A DNA stretch of 64,000 bases from Burkholderia sp. (GTDB taxonomy: Bacteria > Pseudomonadota > Gammaproteobacteria > Burkholderiales > Burkholderiaceae): assembly GCA_040954445.1 (NCBI GenBank), contig CP144361.1, positions 372,001-436,000 of the forward strand, written 5' to 3'. Of this stretch, positions 10,445-20,603 are shown piece by piece. Each line of letters begins with the position of its first letter. Positions within the stretch are counted from its first letter, which is position 1. The notes below the pieces were generated by a model, which saw only the letters and a list, made by a program, of their open reading frames with translations, searched no databases and was not told the DNA's origin. A program made the translations under genes and the position numbers.

Positions 10445-10611
10445 GGCGTTGTTGCATAAATCGAGTGTGAGGACGCAATAGCATCGACGGGTATAATTTC
10501 AGGGGATACGAACGGATTGTGGACCTCGCTCGTCCGCAATCCGTTCGTATCCCCTGAAATTATACCCGTCGATGCTATTGCGTCCTCACACTCGATTTAT
10601 GCAACAACGCC
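10445..10611. repeat. 167-bp palindromic mini-element made of two inverted IS 3' ends
   Basis: Two copies of the last about 80 bp of the IS903-group element face each other, forming a near-perfect hairpin (mismatch near the centre at ...GGATTGTGGAC / GTCCGCAATCC). Both outer ends are GGCGTTGTTGCATAAATC. There is no transposase coding capacity. The flanks do not show a matching 9-bp duplication. Confidence 0.85.
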
Positions 10612-10846
10612 CCTGACCCGCTTCCATTCGCTGCTCGTAGCGCCTGCTTCATCGGCTTTTGTGGGGTGAAGCCCCAGCGCGCCAGATACAAGTCGACATC
10701 TTGCAACGTCAGCCTCAAACCACATCGCTGCCGGATCAACTCCCGCAAGACATGTCGCGTCCACAACGCGAACGACATCTTCAACTGGTCCGGCATCTGG
10801 TTGTGCAACAGCATGCGAATTTCCACTTTCTGCTGCTCACTCAGGG
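10612..10846 (-). pseudogene. IS630-family transposase, N-terminal half (interrupted)
   Basis: Minus-strand reading gives LSEQQKVEIRMLLHNQMPDQ, then LKMSFALWTRHVLRELIRQR and DVDLYLARWGFTPQKPMKQA, the winged-helix N-terminal part of IS630-type transposases. The gene is cut by the next IS and its upstream piece continues at 11970. It is truncated at the low-coordinate end by the palindromic mini-element. Confidence 0.75.
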
Positions 10847-11969
10847 GGCGTTGTTGCATAAATCGAGCGAGATCCATTGATGTTTACGCACAACAGTCTC
10901 GGGGCCAGATCCCTATCAAGTCAGATTCCAGAGTAACTGCCTAATTTTTTCCAAGAAAATGCGCAAGGACATACACAAGACAGGTGAGCCGAAGGCACGC
11001 TACCGTGTCAGGAATTGGGCGGCCTATAATGAAGGCCTGATCAACCAGGGGAACGTAACAATATGGATAGATGAAGCCGTCCTTGCCAGAATACCCGATG
11101 CCATACCCACACGTGGTCGCCCGTGTCTATACGGCGATACGCTGATTCAGGCATTACTTGGCGTGAAGACCGTCTATCGACTGACCTTGCGCGCCCTGCA
11201 AGGTTTCACCCAAAGTCTGCGCGATTTGGCCTTCCCGAGCTTGCCGGTGCCGAATTACACCACGCTCTGTCGCCGGGAAAAAACGCTTGATGTCGAACTG
11301 CCGATCCTTCGTGACAATGAACCGATCCATCTGGTTGTCGACAGCACCGGTCTGAAGGTCTATGGAGAAGGTGAATGGAAGGTGCGCCAGCACGGCTACT
11401 CGAAGCGGCGCACGTGGCGTAAAGTCCATCTCGCGCTCAACGCGAATACAGGTCAAGTGCATGCCGCGCTAATGACGAATCAGAATGTGGCTGACGGTGA
11501 CGCTCTGGCCAAGTTGCTCGACCAGATTCCACGCGAAGAACAAATCGATGTCATCCGCGGTGACGGTGCCTACGACACCAAGCCATGCCATGCGGCCATT
11601 GCTGCACGCAGTGCTATTCCTTCGATTCCGCCACGCGAGGGTGCCGCTCATTGGCCAGCGGATATGCCCGGTGCGGCGTGGCGTAATGGCGCGGTTGATG
11701 CAATTGCCCGTGACGGTCGTCGAGAATGGAAGCAAGACAGTGGCTACCACCGGAGATCGCTTGCCGAGAATGCGATGTATCGGTTCAAGACCCTCACCGG
11801 CCACTGTCTCTGGGCGCGTCACATCGCCGCGCAGGCGACCGAGGTCGCCGTTCGCGTCGGCGTCATCAACCGCATGGCGGACCTCGCTCGTCCGCAATTC
11901 GTTCGTATCGCCTGAATTATGCCCGTCCGATGCCATGGCGTCCTCACGTTCGATTTATGCAACAACGCC
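10847..11969 (+). mobile_element. Complete IS903-group element inside an IS630 remnant
   Basis: 1,123 bp, both termini present, intact transposase. It is flanked by an 8-bp direct repeat ACTCAGGG (10839-10846 and 11970-11977). It splits the IS630-type transposase remnant. Confidence 0.93.
10959..11915 (+). CDS. IS903-group transposase (DDE, IS5 family), full length
   Basis: 318-aa DDE transposase. The catalytic triad can be placed by alignment from memory to IS903: Asp128 in LVVDSTGLKVYGEGEW, Asp202 in GDGAYDT and Glu270 in HRRSLAENAMYR, with spacing close to IS903 (D121, D193, E259). The YREK/YRxxR-type signature around HRRSLAENAMYRFK is intact. This and the copies at 12208, 16779 and 46006 are the uninterrupted versions in the window and could supply transposase in trans to the defective copies. 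Confidence 0.92.
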   Translation: MRKDIHKTGEPKARYRVRNWAAYNEGLINQGNVTIWIDEAVLARIPDAIPTRGRPCLYGDTLIQALLGVKTVYRLTLRALQGFTQSLRDLAFPSLPVPNYTTLCRREKTLDVELPILRDNEPIHLVVDSTGLKVYGEGEWKVRQHGYSKRRTWRKVHLALNANTGQVHAALMTNQNVADGDALAKLLDQIPREEQIDVIRGDGAYDTKPCHAAIAARSAIPSIPPREGAAHWPADMPGAAWRNGAVDAIARDGRREWKQDSGYHRRSLAENAMYRFKTLTGHCLWARHIAAQATEVAVRVGVINRMADLARPQFVRIA

Positions 11970-12139
11970 ACTCAGGGCCCAGCTTGGGTTCACCGCTCCG
12001 CTGCTTGGCTTTTCACGCAATTCAGCCGCACCTTCGCGGGCGAAGCGTTTGCAAATATCGAACACGCCGCCGGTACGCGACAGGTTCGTATGCTCGGCAA
12101 TCTCGTCGTAGGTCCAGGCTCACCTGCACAGGTTAATTA
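11970..12139 (-). pseudogene. IS630-family transposase, first part (continuation)
   Basis: Continues the IS630 transposase remnant of 10612-10846 on the other side of the inserted IS. The degraded helix-turn-helix region (EIAEHTNLSRTGVFDICKR-like) can be read with frame changes. The start codon region is missing. It runs into the TA-flanked miniature repeat. Confidence 0.6.
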
Positions 12140-12153
12140 TTGATCCGCAATTT

Positions 12154-13276
12154 GGCGTTGTTGCATAAATCGAGTGTGAGGACGCAATAGCATCGACGGG
12201 CATAATTTCAGGCGATACGCACGGATTGCGGACGAGCGAGGTCCGTCATACGGTTGATGACGCCGACGCGAATGGAGACCTCGGTCGCCTGCGAGTCGAT
12301 GTGACGCGCCCAGAGATAGTTGCCGGTGAGGGTCTTGAACCGATACATCGCATTCTCGGCAAGCGATCGCCGGTGGTAGCCACTGTCTTGCTTCCATTCT
12401 CGACGACCGTCACGGGCAATTGCATCAACCGCGCCATTACGCCACGCCGCACCGGGCATATCCGCTGGCCAATGAGCGGCACCCTCGCGTGGCGGAATCG
12501 AAGGAATAGCACTGCGTGCAGCAATGGCCGCATGGCATGGCTTGGTGTCGTAGGCACCGTCACCGCCGATGACATCGATTTGTTCTTCGCGTGGAATCTG
12601 GTCGAGCAACTTGGCCAGAGCGTCACCGTCAGCCACATTCTGATTCGTCATTAGTGCGGCATGCACTTGACCTGTATTCGCGTTGAGCGCGAGATGGACT
12701 TTACGCCACGTGCGCCGCTTCGAGTAGCCGTGCTGGCGCACCTTCCATTCACCTTCTCCATAGACCTTCAGACCGGTGCTGTCGACAACCAGATGGATCG
12801 GTTCATTGTCACGAAGGATCGGCAGTTCGACATCAAGCGTTTTTGCCCGGCGACAGAGCGTGGTGTAATTCGGCACCGGCAAGCTCGGGAAGGCCAAATC
12901 GCGCAGACTTTGGGTGAAACCTTGCAGGGCGCGCAAGGTCAGTCGATAGACGGTCTTCACGCCAAGTAATGCCTGAATCAGCGTATCGCCGTATACACAC
13001 GGGCGACCACGTGTGGGTATGGCATCGGGCATTCTGGCAAGGACGGCTTCATCTATCCATATTGTTACGTTCCCCCGGCTGATCAGGCCTTCATTATAGG
13101 CCGCCCAATTCCTGACACGGTAGCGTGCCTTCGGCTCACCTTTCTTGTGTATGTCCTTGCGCATTTTCTTGGCAAAAATTAGGCAGTTACTCTGGAATCT
13201 GACTTGATAGGAGGCTGGCCCCGCGACCATTGCGCGTAAACGTCAACGGATCTCGCTCGATTTATGCAACAACGCC
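12154..13276 (-). mobile_element. Complete IS903-group element with perfect 9-bp target duplication
   Basis: 1,123 bp, flanked by CCGCAATTT at 12145-12153 and 13277-13285. This is the cleanest single insertion in the window and fixes the termini as GGCG...CGCC. It was inserted into the TA-flanked mini-repeat upstream of metG. Confidence 0.95.
12208..13164 (-). CDS. IS903-group transposase, full length
   Basis: Uninterrupted 318-aa reading frame starting at MRKDIHKKGE; an in-frame upstream extension to 13230 exists but is not needed. All three DDE residues are present (see the copy at 10959). It differs from its sister copies by a few substitutions only, suggesting recent activity. Confidence 0.92.
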   Translation of the reverse strand: MRKDIHKKGEPKARYRVRNWAAYNEGLISRGNVTIWIDEAVLARMPDAIPTRGRPCVYGDTLIQALLGVKTVYRLTLRALQGFTQSLRDLAFPSLPVPNYTTLCRRAKTLDVELPILRDNEPIHLVVDSTGLKVYGEGEWKVRQHGYSKRRTWRKVHLALNANTGQVHAALMTNQNVADGDALAKLLDQIPREEQIDVIGGDGAYDTKPCHAAIAARSAIPSIPPREGAAHWPADMPGAAWRNGAVDAIARDGRREWKQDSGYHRRSLAENAMYRFKTLTGNYLWARHIDSQATEVSIRVGVINRMTDLARPQSVRIA

Positions 13277-13374
13277 CCGCAATTTCAAAATCACGAATTG
13301 CGGATCAATACCCAGATTTCTACGTGTTTCTTCCGTACTTCCGCCGCTTAGGTCGCGGCTTTCCAGACGACCCT

Positions 13375-15180
13375 ATGTTCACATCTGACTTTAATACCGC
13401 GCAGGCCAGCACGCTTTCAAGCCGCCGCCAGATCCTCGTCACCTCCGCATTGCCGTACGCGAACGGGCAACTTCATATCGGCCACCTAGTTGAGTACATC
13501 CAGACCGACATCTGGGTGAGGACACTGCGAATGCACGGCCACGAGGTCTACTACATCGGTGCCGACGACACCCACGGCACGCCGATCATGCTGCGCGCGG
13601 AACAGGAAGGCCTACGCCCAAAGCAGCTGATCGAGCGCGTCTGGGGCGAGCACAAGCGCGATTTCGACAGCTACGGGATCTCCTTCGACAATTTTTACAC
13701 CACCGATTCCGAGGAGAATCGCGTCCTTAGCGAGAGCATTTATTTTGCGCTGAAGGAGGCGGGTCTGACCGCTGAGCACGATATCGAGCAGGCCTACGAT
13801 CCGGTCAAGGAAATGTTCCTTCCAGACCGCTTCATCAAAGGCGAGTGCCCGAAGTGCCACGCCAAAGACCAATACGGCGACAGCTGCGAGGTCTGCGGCT
13901 CGACCTACCAACCTACCGAACTAATCAATCCCTACTCGGTTGTGTCGGGTGCCACGCCCGTTCGCAAGACCTCGACGCATCACTTCTTCAAGCTGTCCGA
14001 CCCGCGCTGCGAAAACTTCCTACGCGGCTGGGTGGGCGGTCTGGCGCAGCCAGAAGCCACCAACAAGATGCGTGAATGGCTCGGCAACGAAGGTGAGGCA
14101 AAGCTGGCCGACTGGGACATCTCGCGCGACGCGCCCTACTTCGGCTTCGAGATCCCCGGCACGCTCGGCAAGTACTTCTATGTCTGGCTCGATGCGCCGG
14201 TCGGCTACTACGCGAGCTTCAAGAACCTGGCCGACAGGCTCGGCCTTGATTTCGAGGCCTGGACGCGCCCCGGATCGAGGGCCGAGCAGTACCACTTCAT
14301 CGGCAAAGACATCCTCTTCTTTCACACGCTGTTTTGGCCAGCAATGCTCGAATTTTCGGGCCATCGCCCGCCCACCAACGTGTTCGCGCACGGCTTCCTG
14401 ACGGTGGACGGCGCGAAGATGTCGAAGTCGCGCGGCACTTTCATCACCGCCAAGAGCGTAATCGATACTGCCATGAACCCGGAATGGTTGCGCTATTACT
14501 ACGCGGCTAAGCTGAACGCGACCATGGAGGATCTCGACCTGAACCTCGAGGACTTCCAGACGCGCGTGAACAGCGACTTGGTCGGCAAGTACGTGAACAT
14601 CGCGAGCCGCGCGGCAGGCTTTTTGATCAAGTATTTCAAGGGCCGCGTGCAGGACAGCGCGATGCACCATCCGCTGCTGGCCTCGCTGCGCGAGGGGATC
14701 CCGCAGATCACCACGCACTACGAGGCGCGTGAATATGGCCGCGCACTGCGCCAGACCATGGAGCTGGCCAACGCGGTGAATGGCTACATTGATACCGCCA
14801 AGCCCTGGGAGCAGGCCAAGGATCCGGACAACCTGGTGGCCCTGCACGAGACCTGCAGCATCAGCCTCGAGGCATTCCGCTTGCTGTCGCTGGCGCTCAA
14901 GCCAGTGTTGCCGAAGCTGGTGGAAGCCGTCGAGGCCTTCCTCGGCATCACGCCGCTCAGCTGGACCAGCGCGGCCACGCCGCTATCCTCGACGCAGCCG
15001 ATCAACGCTTACCAGCACCTGATGACTCGCGTCGATCCGAAGCAGATCGAGGCGTTGCTGGCCGCTAACCGTGACTCGCTGGGCGCCAATGACACGTTCG
15101 CCAATACCGAGGGCGCAGCCAAGGCTTTCAAGAACGCAAAGAAGAACCGGGCGAGGAAAGCCGCCGCGCCTGCCGGTTGA
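13375..15180 (+). CDS. metG: Methionyl-tRNA synthetase, catalytic and anticodon domains (C-terminal domain lost)
   Basis: Charges tRNA-Met in the cytosol. ATG 13375 ([10 protein letters not shown]...) is chosen because the frame upstream of it reads through intergenic and IS sequence. The class I HIGH motif is at [11 protein letters not shown], the zinc knuckle at [18 protein letters not shown], and KMSKS at [11 protein letters not shown] near residue 347. The 601-aa product ends after a lysine-rich linker ([15 protein letters not shown]). The normal C-terminal EMAP/Trbp111 tRNA-binding domain is encoded just downstream but out of frame. Catalysis should survive, because some bacterial MetRS lack that domain; dimerisation and tRNA affinity may be reduced. 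Confidence 0.92.
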   Translation: MFTSDFNTAQASTLSSRRQILVTSALPYANGQLHIGHLVEYIQTDIWVRTLRMHGHEVYYIGADDTHGTPIMLRAEQEGLRPKQLIERVWGEHKRDFDSYGISFDNFYTTDSEENRVLSESIYFALKEAGLTAEHDIEQAYDPVKEMFLPDRFIKGECPKCHAKDQYGDSCEVCGSTYQPTELINPYSVVSGATPVRKTSTHHFFKLSDPRCENFLRGWVGGLAQPEATNKMREWLGNEGEAKLADWDISRDAPYFGFEIPGTLGKYFYVWLDAPVGYYASFKNLADRLGLDFEAWTRPGSRAEQYHFIGKDILFFHTLFWPAMLEFSGHRPPTNVFAHGFLTVDGAKMSKSRGTFITAKSVIDTAMNPEWLRYYYAAKLNATMEDLDLNLEDFQTRVNSDLVGKYVNIASRAAGFLIKYFKGRVQDSAMHHPLLASLREGIPQITTHYEAREYGRALRQTMELANAVNGYIDTAKPWEQAKDPDNLVALHETCSISLEAFRLLSLALKPVLPKLVEAVEAFLGITPLSWTSAATPLSSTQPINAYQHLMTRVDPKQIEALLAANRDSLGANDTFANTEGAAKAFKNAKKNRARKAAAPAG

Positions 15181-15460
15181 CGGCACCATCTCGATCGACG
15201 AACTCACCAGGATCGACCTACGCATCGCCAGAATCTTCGCCTGCCAGGCTGGCGAGGGCTCGGATAAGCTTCTGTAGCTGACGCTCGATGGCAGCGAGGG
15301 AAAGACCCGCAACATATTCTCGGGCATGAAGTCGGCCTACCAGCCCGAAGACCTGGTCGGCAAGCTGACGGTGATGGTCGCCAACCTCGCGCCGCGCAAG
15401 ATGAAGTTCGGCATGTCGGAAGGCGTGGTGCTGGCCGCCTCGTCGAACAACGAGACATGA
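15179..15460 (+). pseudogene. metG: Detached tRNA-binding (EMAP/Trbp111) domain of metG
   Basis: In the +1 frame relative to metG the sequence reads [19 protein letters not shown], then [37 protein letters not shown] and a stop at 15458-15460. This is the C-terminal dimerisation and tRNA-binding domain of MetRS. It is lost in two ways: a frameshift in the linker before 15179, and a TAG (at about 15277-15279) where the family pattern KLLQLTLD calls for a Gln codon, so CAG to TAG. No plausible start codon and RBS would rescue it as a separate protein. Confidence 0.85.
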
Positions 15461-15544
15461 GGGACGCTTTTCAAATTTCAAGATCATGAATTTCGGATTA
15501 ATAATGCAGGCTTGATCAACTGGGGGAACGTGACGATATGAATA
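15461..15544. other. Scrap of IS630-type terminus and IS903-group coding fragment
   Basis: About 15470-15503 resembles half of the IS630-type mini-repeat (TTTCAAGATCATGAATTTCG). 15503-15544 matches a short internal piece of the IS903-group transposase around NAGLIN-GNVTI. Confidence 0.5.
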
Positions 15545-16666
15545 GGCGTTGTTGCATAAATCGAGCGCGAAGACGCCATAGCATCGACGGGCATCATTTC
15601 AAGCGATACGAACGAATTGCGGACAAGCGAGGTCCGCTATGCGGTTGATTATGCCGACGCGAACGGCGACCTCGGTCGCCTGCGAGTCGATGTGACGCGC
15701 CCAGAGACAGTTGCCGGTGAGCGTCTTGGACCGCGATACATCGCATTCTCGGCAAGCGATCGCCGGTGGTAGCCACTGTCTTTCTTCCATTCTCGACGAC
15801 CGTCACGGGCAATTGCATCAACCGCGCCGTTACGCCACGCCGCACCGGGCGTATCCGCTGGCCAATGAGTGGTACCCCTCGCGTGGCGGAATCGAAGGAA
15901 CAGCACTGCGTGCAGCAATGGCCGCATGGCATGGCTTGGTGTCGTAGGCACCGTCGCCGCCGATGACATCGATTTGTTTGTCGCGTGGAATCTGGTCGAG
16001 CAACTTGGCCAGAGCGTCACCGTCAGCCACATTCTGATGCGTCATTAGCGCGGCATGCACTTGACCCGTATTCGCGCTGAGCGCGAGATGGACTTTACGC
16101 CACGTGCGCCGCTTCGAGTAGCCGTGCTGGAGTACCTTCCATTCACCTTCGACATAGACCTTCAGACCGGTGCTGTCGACTACCAGATGGATCGGTTCGT
16201 TGTTGCGAAGGATCGGCAGTTCGATATCAAGCGTTTTGCCCGGCAACAGAGCGTGGTGTAATTCGGCACCGGCAAGCTCGGGAAGGCCAGATCGCGCAGA
16301 CTTTGGGTGAAACCTTGCAGGGCGGAGCAACGTCAGTCGATAGATGGTCTTCACGCCAAGTAATGCCTGAATCAGCGTATCGCCCCCGTACACACGCGGG
16401 CGACCACGTGTGGGTAATATGGGGCGGCGTCGGGCATTCTGGCAAGGACGGCTTCATCGATCCATATCGTCACGCTCCCCAGGTTGATCTGGCCCACATG
16501 ATAGGCCGCCTAGTTCCTGACATGGAAGCGTGCCTTCGGCTCATATGTGTTGCGTATGTCCTTCGCATTTTTAAAAAATAGGAAGTTACGCTGGAATCCG
16601 CCTTGATAACAGGGCGGATGGCCACGCCTGTTGCGAGTAAACGTCACTGGGCTCTCGCCAAATTTA
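15545..16666 (-). mobile_element. Degenerate IS903-group copy, 5' terminus cut by the next IS
   Basis: Minus-strand element with several indels (for example near 15728, 16325 and 16420), so the transposase is dead. The end at 16666 stops inside ...CCAAATTTA, where the next copy starts, so the terminal bases are missing. It diverges clearly from the intact copies, so it is older. Confidence 0.88.
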
Positions 16667-17789
16667 GGCGTTGTTGCATAAATCGAGCGAGATCCGTTGA
16701 CGTTTACGCGCAACGGTCGCGGGGCCAGCCTCCTATCAAGTCAGATGCCAGAGTAACTGCCTAATTTTTGCCAAGAAAATGCGCAAGGACATACACAAGA
16801 AAGGTGAGCCGCAGGCACGCTACCGTGTCAGGAATTGGGCGGCCTATAATGAAGGCCTGATCAGCCGGGGGAACGTAACAATATGGATAGATGAAGCCGT
16901 CCTTGCCAGAATGCCCGATGCCATACCCACACGTGGTCGCCCGTGTGTATACGGCGATACGCTGATTCAGGCATTACTTGGCGTGAAGACCGTCTATCGA
17001 CTGACCTTGCGCGCCCTGCAAGGTTTCACCCAAAGTCTGCGCGATTTGGCCTTCCCGAGCTTGCCGGTGCCGAATTACACCACGCTCTGTCGCCGGGCAA
17101 AAACGCTTGATGTCGAACTGCCGATCCTTCGTGACAATGAACCGATCCATCTGGTTGTCGACAGCACCGGTCTGAAGGTCTATGGAGAAGGTGAATGGAA
17201 GGTGCGCCAGCACGGCTACTCGAAGCGGCGCACGTGGCGTAAAGTCCATCTCGCGCTCAACGCGAATACAGGTCAAGTGCATGCCGCGCTAATGACGAAT
17301 CAGAATGTGGCTGACGGTGACGCTCTGGCCAAATTGCTCGACCAGATTCCACGCGACAAACAAATCGATGTCATCGGCGGTGACGGTGCCTACGACACCA
17401 AGCCATGCCATGCGGCCATTGCTGCACGCAGTGCTATTCCTTCGATTCCGCCACGCGAGGGTGCCGCTCATTGGCCAGCGGATATGCCCGGTGCGGCGTG
17501 GCGTAATGGCGCGGTTGATGCAATTGCCCGTGACGGTCGTCGAGAATGGAAGCAACACAGTGGCTACCACCGGCGATCGCTTGCCGAGAATGCGATGTAT
17601 CGGTTCAAGACCCTCACCGGCCACTGTCTCTGGGCGCGTCACATCGCCGCGCAGGCGACCGAGGTCGCCGTTCACGTCGGCGTCATCAACCGCATGGCGG
17701 ACCTCGCTCGTCCGCAATCCGTTCGTATCGCCTGAATGATGCCCGTCCGATGCCATGGCGTCCTCACGTTCGATTTATGCAACAACGCC
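16667..17789 (+). mobile_element. Complete IS903-group element
   Basis: 1,123 bp with both termini and an intact transposase. The left flank is the truncated older copy and the right flank is unrelated (CTTGCGACG), so no target duplication is visible. That points to recombination or deletion after insertion. Confidence 0.92.
16779..17735 (+). CDS. IS903-group transposase, full length
   Basis: Uninterrupted 318-aa DDE transposase with all catalytic residues. A few substitutions relative to the sister copies (for example PRDKQIDVIG in place of PREEQIDVIG). Confidence 0.92.
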   Translation: MRKDIHKKGEPQARYRVRNWAAYNEGLISRGNVTIWIDEAVLARMPDAIPTRGRPCVYGDTLIQALLGVKTVYRLTLRALQGFTQSLRDLAFPSLPVPNYTTLCRRAKTLDVELPILRDNEPIHLVVDSTGLKVYGEGEWKVRQHGYSKRRTWRKVHLALNANTGQVHAALMTNQNVADGDALAKLLDQIPRDKQIDVIGGDGAYDTKPCHAAIAARSAIPSIPPREGAAHWPADMPGAAWRNGAVDAIARDGRREWKQHSGYHRRSLAENAMYRFKTLTGHCLWARHIAAQATEVAVHVGVINRMADLARPQSVRIA

Positions 17790-17915
17790 CTTGCGACGTG
17801 TAATTTTTCCATGACTTCATTTTCTAAAAAGTTGAGGTCTCCGAAAAACTCGGGCCGATTCAGTGCAACGTCAGATTTGAGGCCACCCGTCTGCTATTTC
17901 GCCACGAGCCCGCCC

Positions 17916-18986
17916 TTATTCCGCGCGCACGGACACACGCGATGCGATCGCGCACATCAGCTCGTAGCCGACCGTCGAGCACGACGCGGCGACATCGTCG
18001 ATCGGCAGCGCCTGCCCCCACAGCTCGACGCGCGCGCCAATGCCGGCACTTGGCACCCGGGTAAGGTCGACCGTGATCATATCCATCGAGACCCGGCCGA
18101 CGATCCGTGTGCGCACGCCGTCAACGATGATCGGCGTGCCTTCCGGGGCGATGCGAGGATAACCGTCGGCATAACCGCATGCCACCACGCCGACGCGCAT
18201 CGGCACCGGCGCGACGAAGGCACCGCCGTAGCCGACCGCTTGGCCCTTGGCGATATTCTGCACCGCGATCAGCTCGGAGCTGAGCGTCATGGCGGCCTGC
18301 AGGCCGGCGACGGCGCTATCGGCGGCGCGCCCCGAGGCCGAGGCACCGTACAACAGGATGCCGGGGCGGACCCAGTCGCGGTGGGTGTCTGGATGCCACA
18401 TCACCGCGGCCGAATTGGCTAGGTTTCGGGCACCGGCGATCCCCTCGGCACGACGCTCAAAGGCTTCCATCTGGGCGGCTACACCGCGTTCTCCGTCTGC
18501 GTCGGCGAAATGCGTCATCAGGGTGATTTGGCCGATGCCCGGGAAGATGTGGGCGCGCTCCCAGGCGGCACGATACTTGTCCGGCGCATAGCCGAGCCGG
18601 TTCATGCCGCTGTTCATCTTGAGCTGGATGTTGATTGGCTTGGACAGGCAAGCCGTCTCAAGCATACGCAGCTGATCGTCGTTGTGCACGGTTGTAGTTA
18701 GGTTGTAGCGGTCGATCACGACGACGTCAGTCGAGCGGAAGAAGCCTTCTAGCAGCAGGATTGGCCCCGCCCAGCCCAGCTCGCGCAGTTTCACCGCCTC
18801 CTCGAGGTCGAGCAGACCGAAGCCATCGGTGCTCCTCAGGCCCGGGAACACGCGCGCCAGGCCATGCCCGTAGGCATTAGCCTTAACTACCGCCCAGACC
18901 TTCGAGCGGGGAGCGAAGCGGCGCGCAACCGCGAGGTTGTGAATAAGTGCAGCGGTGTGAATCGTGGCGGAAATTGGTCGAGACAT
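17916..18986 (-). CDS. alr: Alanine racemase
   Basis: PLP enzyme interconverting L- and D-alanine for peptidoglycan. The start ATG 18986 gives [20 protein letters not shown], the usual N-terminus; an upstream in-frame ATG at 19052 would add 22 residues of unlikely sequence. The PLP lysine is Lys35 in [15 protein letters not shown], and the second active-site region with the catalytic Tyr is [16 protein letters not shown]. The length of 356 aa is normal. It stands alone: the flanks are an IS (to 17789) and an IS630 remnant (from 19143). Confidence 0.92.
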   Translation of the reverse strand: MSRPISATIHTAALIHNLAVARRFAPRSKVWAVVKANAYGHGLARVFPGLRSTDGFGLLDLEEAVKLRELGWAGPILLLEGFFRSTDVVVIDRYNLTTTVHNDDQLRMLETACLSKPINIQLKMNSGMNRLGYAPDKYRAAWERAHIFPGIGQITLMTHFADADGERGVAAQMEAFERRAEGIAGARNLANSAAVMWHPDTHRDWVRPGILLYGASASGRAADSAVAGLQAAMTLSSELIAVQNIAKGQAVGYGGAFVAPVPMRVGVVACGYADGYPRIAPEGTPIIVDGVRTRIVGRVSMDMITVDLTRVPSAGIGARVELWGQALPIDDVAASCSTVGYELMCAIASRVSVRAE

Positions 18987-19142
18987 AAAAATTGCATCAA
19001 TACTCAAATAAATCAGCAAGTTACCGAATTTTTCGGCTCGGTTCCGCGACAAAGCCAGAACGATCTGGAATTCTTGCCGGGTTCCATTTTACATTTTTAC
19101 GAGCGGCCCAACGGCGCAGGCAAGCGCAGCAAAGGCGAGATA

Positions 19143-19440
19143 TTGATCCGCAATTCGTGGATTTGAAATGAGCAAATCGACCCTCATGTGAGGGATGTGG
19201 AAAAAAGAGATATGAGATCGTTTCCTCGTGAGGCGCGTGAAGAGGCTGCGACGTCAGGTGATCAACCTGGGCACGCGCGGGGCTACATCTACGACGAGAT
19301 TGCCGAGCATACGAACCTGTCTCGCACGGGGTGTGTGATATTTGCAAGCGCTACACCCGCGAAGGAGCGGCTGGATTACGGGACAAGCCGAGCAGCCCGA
19401 GCGCTGAACCCAAGCCGAGCTCTGAGTGAGCAGTAGGAAG
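19143..19440 (+). pseudogene. IS630-family element 5' end with broken transposase
   Basis: Starts at a TA-flanked terminus (TTGATCCGCAATTCGTGG) identical in kind to the miniature repeats. It continues through CCCTCATGTGAGGG into the transposase start, readable with indels as MEKRDMRSFPREAREE, then YDEIAEHTNLSR. It is frameshifted and cut by the IS at 19441. It shows that the TTGATCCG... repeats are the ends of this IS630-type element. Confidence 0.72.
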
Positions 19441-20603
19441 GGCGTTGTTGCATAAATCGAGCGCGAGGACACGATGGCATCGACGGGCATATTGATCACG
19501 AATTTCGGATCAATAATTTCAGGCGATATGAACGGATTGCGGACGAGCGAGATCCGCCATGCAGTTGATGAGGCCGACGCGAACGGCGACCTTGGTCGCC
19601 TGCGCGGCGATGTGACGCGCCGATAAACGGTTGCCGGTGAGGGTCTTGAACCGATACATCGCATTCTCGGCAAGCGATCGCCGGTGGTAGCCACTGTATT
19701 GCTTCCATCTTCGACGACCGTCACGGGCAATTGCGTCAACCGCGCCATTACGCCACGCCGCACCGGGCATATCCGCTAGCCAATGAGCGGCACCCTCGCG
19801 TAGCGGAATCGAAGGAATAGCACTGAATAGCACTGCGTGCAGCAATGGCCGCATGGCATGGCTTGGTGTCGTAGGCACCGTCACCGCCGATGATATCGAT
19901 TTGTTTTTCGCGTGGAATCTGGTCGAGCAACTTGGCCAGAGCGTCACCGTCAGCCACATTCTGATTCGTCATTAGCGCGGGGCATGCACTGGACCCGTAT
20001 TCGCGTTGAGCGCGAGATGGACTTTACGCCACGTGCGCCGCTTCGAGTCACCGTGCTGGCGCACCTTCCATTCACCTTCGCCATAGACCTTCAGACCAGT
20101 GCTGCCGACCACCAGATGGATCTGGTTCATTGTTGTCAAGGATCGGCAGTTCGACATCAAGCGTTTTTGCCCGGCGACAGAGCGTGGTGTAATTCGGCAC
20201 CGGCAAGCTCGGGAAGGCCAAATCGCGCAGACTTTGGGTGAAACCTTGCAGGGCGCGCAAGATCAGTCGATAGACGGTCTTCACGCAAAGTAATGCCTGA
20301 ATCAGGCGTATCGCCGTATAGACACGGGCGACCACGGGTAGGTGTATGGCGTCGAGTATCCTGGAAAAGACGGCTTCATCTATTTATATCGTCACGTTCC
20401 CCCGGTTGATCAGGCTTTCATTATAGGCCGCCAAATTCCTGGACACGGTAGCGTGCCTTCGGCTCACCTGTCTTGTGTATGTTCTTGCGCATTTTCTTCG
20501 AAAAATTAGGCAGTTACCCTGGAATCTGACTTGATAGGGGGCTGGCCCCGCGACCGGTGCGCGTAAACGTCAACGGATCTCGCTCGATTTATGCAACAAC
20601 GCC
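19441..20603 (-). mobile_element. Degenerate IS903-group copy carrying a 22-bp TA-flanked insert
   Basis: Minus-strand copy with frameshifts in the transposase (for example the short duplication near 19820-19830, and 19980). Its 3' end carries a TTGATC...GATCAA insertion (19492-19513) within GGGCATAATTTC. The same insertion is in the copy at 49017, so they belong to one sublineage. Confidence 0.9.
19492..19513. repeat. 22-bp TTGATC...GATCAA mini-insert flanked by TA
   Basis: Interrupts the otherwise conserved GGGCATAATTTCAGG of the IS 3' end; TA is present on both sides. It matches the terminal sequence of the IS630-type repeats. Confidence 0.8.

Larger units (their letters stand above)
12140..13308. 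repeat. 37-bp TA-flanked IS630-type mini-repeat, split by an IS
   Basis: With the IS at 12154-13276 and one 9-bp duplication removed, the sequence is a short element with perfect 13-bp inverted ends, TTGATCCGCAATT and AATTGCGGATCAA. It is bounded by TA on both sides (12138-12139 and 13309-13310), the target duplication of the IS630/Tc1 group. It lies just upstream of metG. Confidence 0.75.

Noticed and set aside
12661-12969. 102-aa frame repeated opposite every IS transposase (MHLTCIRVEREMDF...)
   Set aside because: Found in each IS copy on the antisense strand and created by the transposase codons; no independent start signals or domain.
16667-17789. 9-bp target duplication around the complete IS at 16667
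   Set aside because: The flanks CCAAATTTA and CTTGCGACG do not match, so I do not claim a simple insertion here.
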